Shown here piece after piece: positions 41,089 to 52,000 of a DNA stretch of 64,000 nucleotides. Every line of letters starts with the position of its first letter. The first letter of the stretch is position 1. Made by a program: the position numbers and the translations under genes. The notes beneath the pieces are model-generated. The model did not search any database. It was not told the DNA's origin and saw only the letters and a list, made by a program, of their open reading frames with translations. Origin of the DNA: Spongospora subterranea (taxonomy: Eukaryota > Endomyxa > Phytomyxea > Plasmodiophorida > Plasmodiophoridae); contig OUQQ01000017.1 in assembly GCA_900404475.1 (NCBI GenBank), forward strand, positions 1 to 64,000, written 5' to 3'.

Positions 41089-42097
41089 TTACGGGACTAC
41101 AGGAATGACCATGAGTCTTGAAGATTTGAGTTCAGGACCAAAACTGAAATACAAGTAAGCCTGCAACATTGCCTGAAAAATTGTCAACGTCATACGTTTT
41201 TGAAGAAGGAGCGCTGTTTTGTTGATCTCATAGTCGAGCTTCCTTGCATCAATCGCCGCTTTACAGGAAACTACCAAAATCGATCGGTCGACGCTTAACA
41301 AAACGATTCTTGAGTTTTGATTATGAAACGACATATGAACTGGCAAGTCGTGCTGGGCGCTCACTATTTACTGTTAGATTTGATTGAAACGATATGAAGT
41401 CTGCCCTCTCACTTATGTCACTGGCGATTCCAAACAAAGCGTCCAGATTTGCCACAACCTACAAAATGTAAGACGACACTGGAAAATAAGGCAAGAATGT
41501 GCAGACGTACCCCAACTTTGTCGACTTCATGTGTTGAATATAATAATGTATCTCCTGATATGATTAACGCCGTCTGGATACCATGCACAGACGTCAGCAT
41601 ATCCAGCGCAGGCCTGATCGAACTCCTGATGGCATCGCCGATTTTGTTATTGAAGCCACTGAAATCTTTGAGGTTCGCACTAATTTGAACAAGCTGGGAT
41701 GAATATTGCTGTACAAATGCACTCAAGATTTCCAGCGCCAGCAACCTTCCAAATGCAGGACCCTACAGCATGTGATTTAGCGAATACGCCATGTATAGAA
41801 GTATTGGCAAAAAGAAGAAAAAACTGAATGCGACCTGAAAAAAAGTTAAAAATCTCTCACGTCTGACTTATCGTAGAATAATGAGCATGAAACTTTGCAC
41901 TTAGTATCTGACTGGACAGCGACTGCTATGGACTTCAATTCGATCAACGAGACGGGAAATCCCGTTCTGATCACCGACGCCTTCAGCATGGCCGTGATAA
42001 GGCCGCCGAGAAGGCGTGGCTGCGAAAGGACCGACGTGAAATCCTTGGAGTAGAGAACGATTCCCGACGACGACACGATGATCAGATTCCGCAGCAT
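41089..42097 (-). CDS. Conserved-looking protein with two profilin-like (longin/roadblock-type) segments
   Basis: A minus-strand gene of three or four exons. ATG 42097 opens MLRNLIIVSSSGIVLYSKDF and QPRLLGGLITAML, the pattern of a longin-type N-terminus. A middle exon (41744-41500) has LLALEILSAFVQQYSSQL and RPALDMLTSVHGIQTALII, followed by a roadblock-like strand pair and VANLDALFGIASDIS. The last exon (41365-41089) has NSRIVLLSVDRSILVVSC and a closing helix. Longin and roadblock folds usually bind small GTPases or assemble trafficking complexes. I cannot name the family; ciliary planar-polarity effectors (Fuzzy-type) and Mon1-like proteins have similar fold order. Its neighbour is the enkurin gene, tail to tail. 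Confidence 0.5.
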
Positions 42098-42519
42098 CAC
42101 GCCCACGACCAACTACAGGAAAATAACGACAATATTCGTATTCCAGTCCGATTATAAGCGCGCGGCTGTAACCTTTCAGGTACACTGACCCGTATCGTGT
42201 TGACAAGGAAAGACAATGTCGCTCCTCTCTCAACAACTTGGCGTCGAAACGGAGACGCGGAAGGGATCAAGATTGTGTCCATAGGATACAGTGGGGAAGA
42301 TTCTTTCTCGGCCATCGACTCTTGGGCCCGGCAGTCCGGCCACCCGTCGACCCGTTGAAGGCCACGCAGGAGGCGACATCCATCAACCTGCACTTTGAAA
42401 GTTTCCAAAAAAACAAACAAACATCATTTCATAGTATTCGCGTTGGGGAGCTCATCTCTGTGAAGTAATACGCCGAAGGCACCGATTCCTTGAAAACGTG
42501 ACGTTTTGATCAAACCGAT

Positions 42520-42899
42520 ATGTTGTCGAGAGTTCGTAAGAATTCCTGGTCGGAATTCACCAATCCTATACAGGAATTTTATAAATTCGCAGGTCGTCAT
42601 GGCATAAAACATCTGACGATCGATGACAGCAAACGGGAAGTCCACCCCGTTCAAGGTGTAGTTCTCTTAACTTATCAAGCAATAGTTATGCGAAGACCAA
42701 ATGCATTTTCCGAGTTGATGCGGAATTGGAGCATTCCTGCTTCAACCAAAATCATTCTATATATAGGGCATTCGGCAGTCGAGATGAAGCTGAGTTTTAC
42801 AAGATTGTCCCTGAAGAAATTCAGTACTCGATGGGATTTCGGTCTGGCTCTGTCGACCAAAACTACGACGGTGCGCACGCTGCGATCTGGATTCCCTGA
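42520..42899 (+). CDS. Hypothetical two-exon protein
   Basis: ATG 42520 opens MLSRVRKNSWSEFTNPIQEF and reaches DDSKREVHPVQ. A 59-nt GT-AG intron (about 42658-42716, GTGTAG...CCGAG) joins in phase to VDAELEHSCFNQNHSIYRAF, then SRDEAEFYKIVPEEIQYSM and AHAAIWIP, with a TGA at 42897-42899. Composition is protein-like throughout. Further coding-looking segments (PEITFPFDSIELVTLYQPRN near 42970, and 43203-43403) follow in other frames, so the gene may continue by splicing. No family recognised. Confidence 0.4.
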
Positions 42900-43374
42900 A
42901 TGCTCCAGATATTCAGAGCCTCAACAAGAAGGTATTCTCGCTGTGAACGTTCATGTTGATCCGGTCCTGAAATCACATTCCCTTTTGACAGTATTGAACT
43001 CGTGACGCTTTACCAACCTCGGAACATTCAACCCTTAAATCCCCTATAACCCTAAAATCTTAAATCTTTCCTTCAGGATTCACCGATCAGTGCAAAGCCA
43101 CATAACAAGATAAATGTTAGAGCTCTTGCCGTTGCTGGAACACAAACCAATTGTTGTTTTCTACTGCAATCGGTTAAACATCAAGTTGCTATATCCTTTA
43201 ACTTGGCTTCGATTGATGTCAAAATGCTCGAGAGAAAGGATGCAACTCGAACCGGGATATTGACACCACTCTTATCGTATTTCGACGGAGCAGTCAAAAG
43301 CACCGTAAAGAACTATTCAGATCACGCCGTTAATCAGAACAAGGTCTTGAAAGCAATTTTACTCTTAGACCAAC

Positions 43375-43909
43375 CAGCTTTAGGTTTCCGTTCGTCTCTT
43401 TAGTTTGTCTTCAAATTGTTTATCTGTATACTGAATTAGGATATCCTCGAATAGAGGATCTAAGTAATCGGTTCAGCATGCTCTGATGAACTGGAGTCTA
43501 ACCACCTGGGCGTCTTGGATAATCAGACACGGTGCTCACAACTAAGTCTAAGCAGTCAAGGCGTATCTTTTTAACTTGTTCTAGATTAGCGGCGAGATCA
43601 GTCTTGAATTTTCGAAAATCCTCGGGAAAAAGGATCAAGATCAAGTCATCTTGCAGTTAACCAAGTTTTGTGCTTTGCAATATCGGCATTTGGTGTTTTG
43701 CGGGATCTTTGGTTTAGGCGAGCAGGGCGAGCCGTTTTCTGTGCGCCCAAAACATGTTATGAAGAACGGTGGTGTTGTTTTAGTATGGATGTGAGAAAGA
43801 TCTTTCTTGGTTGATTGCAAGATGGCTTGATCTTGATCCCTTTTCAGGTCAGCTTTACGTTTCCGTTCGTTTTTTTTAGTTTGTCCTTAAATTGTTTATC
43901 TGAATACTG
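43375..43909. repeat. Direct repeat pair of about 60 bp
   Basis: Copies at 43375-43433 and 43850-43909 share the sequence starting CAGCTTTA and running through TTTCCGTTCGT, TTTAGTTTGTC, AAATTGTTTATCTG and ATACTG, with few differences. They are about 475 bases apart, in the same orientation, upstream of the kinase gene. No coding sequence between them is recognised. Confidence 0.7.
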
Positions 43910-44055
43910 CAACCCAAGGTCATGTGCAATCGTTGTTCATGTTCATCAACAAAAACTGAATCCATACCGATTTCCTGAGTTTCGGTCAAATCGAATCAAG
44001 ATATTATCAACTGATTGTCGTCCGTACCTTGGTTTTGCCATATGGTTGTGCAGCA

Positions 44056-45460
44056 ATGCGGCATCTGCCATATTGGGCACTATATTGCCTAACCTGTTGC
44101 CGATCGTGTCGATCATGTTTGCACCGTCGGCCAGGCCTGATCCGGGCACCGTCGCCGCCGGTCTCCCCCAGCTGCATCTCGTCGCGAGGCGGTCCGGTTC
44201 GCATCACGACCGAGTTGAGCCAGGACGCGACCGGGTTGGTGAACCAATACAAGATCGTGGCGCCAATCGGGGAAGGCTCAACCGGCACTGTATCATTGGC
44301 GAGAAGTATCTCTGATGGTCACGATTATGTACGATCACCTTTGTTGAAATCCCGAACGTTTCTTGTCTTGACTTTTGATTGGAAACTGTCATTTGATGGG
44401 CGGATTTGCTAATGCTGATGGGCAGGCGCTGAAGTTGTTGAGTAAATCTCGGTTAGCTGGATCGTCGACAATCGGTAAACCCGATGTGTATAAGAGCGTT
44501 CGCGAAGTTGCCATTATGCGTCGCCTATCGCCGCATCCCAATATCGTCACCTTATTTGAGGTTATCGACGACCCATTAAGCGATCAACTTTATCTCGGTT
44601 GGCGGTGCGCGTCCCGGTTCATTCCGACAATGTTGAACTGGTTTGTTGACAGTGTTAGAATACGCCCCGAATGGGACCCTATCATCGCTCGTAGATGTTG
44701 CTGGTGCAATGCGCCTTGATGAGCAGCAACTGCATAGCTATATGGTCGACATTGTCGATGGATTACACTATCGTTAGTCTGCAAAAATTCAGCGTCCAAC
44801 ACCACTAAACAGAATTTGCAGTTCACTCTCACAACATTGTCCATCGCGATCTCAAGCCAGGTATAACAGACGATTCCGCCGTTTCCATAAATCGTCCCGC
44901 CAATTTTAAGTACGATATTTACAGAAAATCTGTTGATCAGCGATGGGGAACATATCAAGATCTCGGATTTTGGTGTGGCACAACTGCTGCACTCGGCAAA
45001 AACATCAGCACCAGAGAAAAGAAGGAGTCGCCGCATCAGCGGGACGCCGGCGTTCGCTTCGCCGGAACTTGTCACAGATCCGATGGGGAACTGGGATCGC
45101 CGCGGGATCGACATCTGGGCATTGGGTATCACGTTGTTCCGCCTGATGCATGGAAAGATGCCAGCCAGAGGGAAAAGCATCATAGACAACTACATATCGA
45201 TCGCGAGTGAGGCGACACCTTCCGAGTGCGGCGCCAACACGGCCATCGCGTACTCGTCGGACCTACACGACCTCTTAAAATCTATGCTGGAGCGCGATCC
45301 GGAGCGTAGGATTACCATCAACGGAGTGCGCGACCATATCTGGATTGCCGGAAATCCCATGTTGGAAGGAAGGACGACGCTAACTGAACCCATTACTACC
45401 AGTGGTGCTGGCGCATCGGAAGACAACATGTCGTTTCCGTCTGCGTACCCGGATCTATAA
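44056..45460 (+). CDS. Ser/Thr protein kinase, CAMKK / Snf1-activating-kinase-like
   Basis: A plus-strand gene with at least four exons. The glycine loop is GEGSTGTV (after LVNQYKIVAPI, about 44250). A later exon gives KLLSKSRLAGS and REVAIMRRLSPHPNIVTLFE with VIDDPLSDQLYL. The catalytic loop HRDLKP is near 44840, and the DFG motif (SDFGVAQL, 44950-44980) follows ISDGEHIKI. Next come the activation segment GTPAFASPELV, then DIWALGITLFRLMHGKMP and DPERRITI. The last residues PSAYPDL end at TAA 45458-45460. This layout (IxxY-IGxGSxG, LSKSRL, HPNIV-L-EVIDDP, GTPAFxxPE) matches CAMKK/Sak1/Ssp1 kinases that activate AMPK/Snf1. The start is unresolved: upstream frames at 44029-44200 switch and may include another intron. 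Confidence 0.85.
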
Positions 45461-46314
45461 CGTAACACGTTGCAGAGCCTACGTTTCCCAACTCTGCAAG
45501 TCCAACGTGGCGGGTATGAACCCGTAACGATGAAATTCCGTCGGCAATTGTAACTTCAAATGGGGTGTGTTAGAAATGCGATCACGTTACTGGGTCCCAT
45601 ATAGGTCTAAAATATATATACACGATCTTAGCGTTGTCAGTAATCGTTTAGAGCAACCCTGGGATGTGAAGATCCACTCCAGCCTCGAGGGCAAACTCAA
45701 TCACCCATGATTTATATGGGATTCAGCTCTGGCTCTGCAGGTTCTGTTTTAGGTTGGGGATGGAATGTGGCGGCGTCTCAAATCATAGCTGCACCTCGCG
45801 CCAAAGGTCGAAAACTTTGAATATACGAGGGTGCTGGACCCATTTCTGTTAGCCCCAAGGCTTCGATTTCATTTTGATGGGCGCTCATGTCCCACCAAGT
45901 CATGCAACAAAGCGGTCCTTCAACACCGATCCGCAATTTTAAAAACCCGTGCAAATTTGCCTTGCTGGTTGATAGCCGAAATCAATTCACATAAATCTCT
46001 TCGTTTTGGAATACAACGTTTTAGCTCAAGCGTGTGAGGTTCTATCTATTCCTGCGTCGTTTCTGGAAAAGAGGAGGATTTTTTTTTCGGAAAGACAATC
46101 GTGTAGGATTTTGAAACTGGACTCCCAAATCGAGCCGTTGTTGAATGCAATGTTTTCAGCCGTAGGAATTACGTTGGGAACGAAGTTCATTCGTCTGAAG
46201 TCAAACCTCCGTTTCTTTTGAGCATTGGTACTACTGTAGCTGATCATGAACCAGAACAGTTTCTCAGCTGTCGGTTTTTATGAATTTCTATGTTGATTAC
46301 AATGATTGGAGGCC
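45461..46314. other. Intergenic interval
   Basis: Frames on the plus strand (45831-46037 and 46006-46221) have mildly protein-like stretches (QIEPLLNAMFSAVGITLG), but no family, start context or splicing is supported. Nothing else seen. Confidence 0.35.
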
Positions 46315-48825
46315 TTATATAATCTGGGAAAGGCTCCGTCTGCCTGGTGGGGCGCTCTTCACATCCCGTGTGTATCGTGGTGCCGGAGTATCGCCATCAT
46401 CATCACTGAACGAGTCGCGGAATGTGGCCACCATGGTGGGCGCGTTGATCTCCACACTAATCTCGTTCTGATGCGAGTCCGGATCGACCGGTGCTGGCTC
46501 CTCGGCATTGACATTGTACAGACGATCCAGCAGCGCGTATGAGTACTGCTCCACTGACACATATTTTCAATTCCAAACTGACTTGTTCCGCAAAGCAGTT
46601 TGTTTGATGGAGATATCATGTCCTCCAATACATAAACTCATTTCAAAGAATATTTTACAACCAGAAATATTCTGAAACCGATATAGACACCAATCAGAGC
46701 ACAACAAACCATTAAAAAAGATAAACGCACAACATGCATTTTGATTGCGAAGACAGGGAAATAATTTCGCTGAACACTTGGAATTCTGTGGTACTTACGA
46801 GTTCGTAGCTGATCGAGAAGGTCCCCTGTGGGTGAATCCACTGAGCTAGGAAGAAATGAGCCGCCAACATTTATCAATATTCGATCGACCGGTCCCCTCA
46901 GCGTCTGAATCCGTTCGCTCAACGCGACCTGAGATTGCTCCAGCGACTGATGTAAAAATCAACAACAATTCAAAGACTTTGCGGATCCATCCTGACCTCA
47001 ATCCGATTCTGCATTGCGGTGATTGCGTTTGATATGTTGTTTTTTTGGATTCCGCGAGCTCGTGAATGGCTTTGTGAATCAGGAACGAAATTGGTTGGCA
47101 CTGCCACGATGGAGTTGGCGTAGAATTCCGCCCCACCCAACTCCAGCATCTGTTGGCGAAGTTCGTCCATCAGCTCAAAGTTGGCGTAATTTCGTTCTTC
47201 AGCGTCCTGTAGCAGGAAGGCCAAACGATCCAGCTCGATCCCTCCTAGAGTGGTACACAGCGACGCCATTGTCCGATTCATTATCGCCAATCGGTGCTGA
47301 GTGCTATGAATATTGGCAGCTAACGCAGCTCGTGTCCACCGAGCCCGCGAAATCTGTTGAGAAGTCGCTTAGTAAGGCCCTGCGTTGAACTGCGACAACA
47401 TCGAACAATATCATTGCTCAGAGCAATATTGTAAAGCTGGCATAGAATCGTTGAATATAATTGGCAACGCTTCGCTGACCTTGCGCTTCATGACTTGCTC
47501 TCCTTTCAGAACTCGGACATTGAGAATGGCATCGTCGCCAGGATGCTTAGGAAGTCGATGGATGAGTGAGGTCTTGTCTGTTGTCAACTGATCGTTGACT
47601 TTTTTCTGGTAGAAGTCCTCATAACGCGAAAACATCGTTTGCTGGAGACGGTCTGATTCCATCACGTTGACCAGTACCAGCCATCTCCTCTCGAAATCGT
47701 CGAAATCACGATGCATCTCGTGCAATGACTGTTGCAATGAGGCACGTGACGACAGTCTCCCGTCTACAATCATCATCGACCGCCGGAGAGCGTCACCAAT
47801 CATTGACCAACGCGTCTTCTGATCGCGGTCCAACTGCTGGCAGACCCCCATGAGCAGGGACGCCTCTTTATGTGCTGTTTCTGATTGTAATCGCAGCGCC
47901 CTCACAGTCGTATCGGTCTAGCAACAGGTCCAAACAAAACGTTAATATCTGTCAACAACAGAACGCAAATATGGTTCAAACATCAGTTGTTTTGACCTGT
48001 GGTGCAGCTGCACCGTGAAAACTTGTTATGAAAAACTCAGACACACGTTACAAGGTATCGGCCAGGCGGCCGATGCAACGTTACCGGCCAGCACCGTCAG
48101 GGAAAAACGATTGAGAAGGCAAACCGTTACCTGGTTGATTGCTGTCAATGCATGCGCTTGTCGTTTTTCTAGTTTGTTTCCGAGCGCGTTCCGCTGTTTG
48201 CTATCGTCGCGCCAAAGTTGGGCCTTCTGCTCATGCACGATGCGCGTCTCCATTTCTTCGATGCTCAGCTCCAGCTGACACAGCGTCAGACGAGCTTCGT
48301 GAACGGCAGCCTCCACTTCGCTGTCGTGCTCTAGTAGCTCCTCCAACTATAAATTCGCTGGCTTTAAAAAACGCTTGACGTACTATGGGTGATGGGAACA
48401 TTCTTCACATTTGCCCCCTTTGCGATCGCGCAACAAGGGTCCAAAACAGAACAGTGGTGTTGCTAATTCTTAACTCAAGAGTTAGAAAACAGATTTGAAA
48501 ACTTCACAGCGGCAATGATCAGATTCCCTGATAATAAGCAGTGGTTCTGGATAAAAAACAAGCCGGAAATTACGCGGTCATTGAGATGGGTTGGCTTGAA
48601 ATGCTGGGCGTCCAACACTTTGACGATCATATCGTCGCGTAGGCGAGCGTTATCATCTGCCATACGTTGAATCTGTTGACGTTGTTGCACGCCTTCCATA
48701 TGCGACGATCGATCTGTTGACCAGGACGCCAACGATCGGTACTGCTGACGAACATCGACTGCATCAGCCAGCGTTGGGCCAATAACGATCTGAGAAGTAT
48801 TGGGTCCAGCTGTGGAGCACGCCAT
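46315..48825 (-). CDS. Coiled-coil protein with acidic C-terminus; possible membrane-anchored isoform
   Basis: A minus-strand multi-exon gene. The probable start is ATG 48825 (MACSTAGPNTSQIVIGP); an upstream in-frame extension to 49017 is possible. Helical, heptad-rich exons follow: 48825-48570, 48346-48130 (LEHDSEVEAAVHEARLTL; IEEMETRIVHEQKAQLW), 47905-47520 (FDDFERRWLVLVNVMESDRL; YEDFYQKKVNDQL), 47370-47090 (LDRLAFLLQDAEERNY) and 46922-46799 (SERIQTLRGPVDRILINVGG). The final exon 46553-46315 (EQYSYALLDRLYNVNAEEP) ends RRSLSQII. The layout recalls Atg17/FIP200-type scaffolds, a weak resemblance noted only because ATG2 lies next door. The last intron is unusually long (245 nt) and open; see findings. 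Confidence 0.5.
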
Positions 48826-49044
48826 TTTTGTCAATAAATTGCCGATGTGGTACACCAGTTGATCATGATTGAGTGTCCCAACATGATAGAACAAGGTTTG
48901 GTGCCGTTTCTTCAATCGAACACAAGATTTGGCACATACCGCCAAAACACTCATTACACAGCAGACAACTCGACTGTTTGTCACGCTGATAAACGCTGTA
49001 GTAATGCAGAACTGCATGAATAAATAGTTTATTAGACACCGCGA

Positions 49045-52000
49045 CTATCGGTGCTTTGGTGCTATGGTACTCCTAAGACCATGGAGAGTGAGTTTTACTG
49101 CTCGAGCGGTCGCAATAGTTGGCTGTAAAACGGCTCTGGGAATGCCTCGTACTAGCGATGAGACTGTGGCGATAGGTCCATCGCGCTCTCTCCAATGTTG
49201 CAGTGGAATTCCGACGATGTTGTGTGAGACTTGACGCAGACCTAACGCTAAGGACGCGTGCGCTTGGCGGAGACCATCGTGGAATGAGTGAGGGCGACTA
49301 GCACGATGGCGTCGAGCATCGTTACATTGTGGCCAGATCGAATCCACGCCTTCCAGAACTCCTGCAAGATTTATACAAAGATTATTTACGTATTTGTCCA
49401 CCCTAGCAGATGAAAGCAATCTTTCAAACCAAGAGAGTTGAAAGCGTGTTATCAAATATGATTTGAAATTAAGCGACAATATATGTAGGAAGCCATGGTG
49501 ATCAATAGCGTTCAGCTCAGTGCTTGAGTACTTACGCTGTGCTCCAGATACGATGAGCATCGCCAGGCTTAATGTCTCAACAGTGACCTGTTTGGCAGCC
49601 CGGGCCGTATGCACAGGAGACGGCAGACCATCCCTGCGATCCAGGTAGTGGTATGGGACGAACATCAGATCCCGCATGCCACAACCGAACTGAACCACAG
49701 ACCGGAATGGAACAATCCCACCAATATACCTACAATACATCAATCAGACTCCTCAATCACGAACACGCACAACAAAAAAAAAACAGGAATTATGGCACCA
49801 AACACCGTAAAAACTTATAAAGAACACCAGGTTACTTTTGGAATTGATAGCGGGCAATGCTTTCGGCCCAAATCTCGAAAGCTGTGGACATAACTCGTGC
49901 ATATCCGGATACACCGCGCAGCTCGATACGGTCAAGATCGAACCGGACGTCCCGTAACGGGAACCTGCGTCATTCCGCAAATGGCATTAGTCACGATACG
50001 ATGAATAGCCGGGCGCATAACGTTACAGCTGCAATAACCGTAAAATCTCCCCATTCTTTAGCACATCCCCACCATCCACGTTACTGGGCCAATAATCGAT
50101 CGTAACGCTAGTCGAAGCGCATTCGAAAAAGTGCACATAGGCGACCGGGTCCTGGCACGCGTTCAATTGCACAACATCGTCCTCGACGGCCGTTGCCGTG
50201 ATGGTGTCGATCAGCCCAGCCGAGGCTGCACCGAACGCAATCAGAAACCGGACGACGCTGGCGTCAATTTTGAAACGCAATGGAGCCACGCGCAGCGACA
50301 CTCGATGTTCGGGAATTGACGACGACAATGCATCACATGTGATGACAAGCGCAAACTCAGAGGACGATTTCTAAGTATAACGTTAGATTAAAAATATTAT
50401 GTGGCGACGTCGCTACCGGTTCCGCTTCCATAAATCTCACGTATCGAGACATCGGAATGCAGTCGTTGATTACGAGCGTCTTCCCCGTTATGCTTAATCG
50501 ATGCTTGGAGCCACACGTCGTGCTGTCGCTTGCGTATGATTGGAGATGGCCCGCGATCCCAGTAATGCGTAGTTCCAGCATATCCGAATGGACGCGACCA
50601 TAACCGTTGTCTGAAATAAGATGAGGTGATGACATGGAAACATGGCTGTAGAAATTTACCAGAAGACGGTAGCCCTGCTGTTATGATCCGAGGATCATCG
50701 CGAATATGATGGACATATTGATTGAGACCAACTGAGGAACAGAAAATGTCGTAGTCATCATCGTCATGCTGATGTTGACTGCGACTTGTTGGCTCGTGGC
50801 GATTTGAGAAATCGACACCGGCAAAAAACCGCCATGTTATTTGATGGATCTTTACGGTAGTTACCAGATTGGGCTGGACAGCGGGATCGTGTTCTTTTGA
50901 TTCCACAACGAGCCTTGGTGTTGTTGATTTGAAAATATAATCATCTACGACATCAATGCCAGCGAACAAGCGCACTTCTGGCTCTGGAATGTTATTGGGC
51001 AGCTGACCAGATACTGAGACATTTCCATCTGTATAGTCCTCAGAAAACGAATCCAGATCCAAACATAAATCAGCATCGAAATCCTCCACAGATTGTGGTG
51101 GCTCCAACGGGGCGCTGCGCAAAGTCTCGTTGGACGCTTTGATGAACGTCGGCAAGTCATAATGCGTGATATTGATAAGCGACGTTGCAGAAGTTGCAAA
51201 ACCTTGTGGCTTCGACTGCTGAACAAGGCATTCTGAAAGCAAATTGCCGACGGTGAACGCTGCCGCAAGTGTGTCAGAGCAAGAATAAACTGTCACGGTT
51301 CCAACAGCACATTCGACCCGGCCTGGCAATATTGACGCGTCGGAAGTGTCGACGGTTGAAAATGTCACGTATCCATTACGACCGGCGTGATCCGTCAACG
51401 GTAATGAAACAGGCGAAACCTCCCTGATTGAGAATCGAACAAAATCGCCTGTATTACGGTCGCCGTCTAGCAAATGCAGCGACAAACCACGCAAGTCCAC
51501 GATGGTTTTATCACAGGATCCACGAAGGCAGATATGGTCAGATACAATGAGTAGTCGAGGTGGAGGTGTTTCTAACTGTGCGGACGATGTGAAGTCCATC
51601 GCACAATCTCGCGCGTTCAACGAAAAGCTGATCGGAATTGACGATGGTGATGAGAACGAAGAATCATTCAAGCCAGATATGCGAGAGAAACATGCGACTA
51701 AAGGACGTTCGACGTAAAAGATTAAGGATTGCACAAGAACGGCAATTTGTTTGCGTTCAGGAGTGAACAAAATGGATGATGTGATGGCAGGGGAGTCATT
51801 GCCAGATGCCGTAACGACGATGGGTAGACCTGCCGCATTATCGTCAGGATCGTCCTGCTCCAGAAGCGTCGTCTTCCCAACCAAAAGCTGGTACAACGTG
51901 AATCTCTGGCCGGCATTGGCCACGTATCCTTCTATTTGTTGGGCGTCGATCAAAAGGGATTTAACTTGATCGTTTGCCTTTAACACCACTTGCAAACCGG

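Noticed and set aside
42097..42468. Plus- and minus-strand frames between the longin-like and hypothetical genes
   Set aside because: They overlap the start of the longin-like gene out of frame or lack any motif; no splice partner found.
42900..43403. Extension of the hypothetical gene at 42.5 kb to 43.4 kb
   Set aside because: Coding-looking pieces occur in several frames but I found no set of GT-AG introns joining them past the TGA at 42897.
50945..51268. Minus-strand 107-codon frame inside ATG2
   Set aside because: It lies entirely within the uninterrupted ATG2 exon in another frame.
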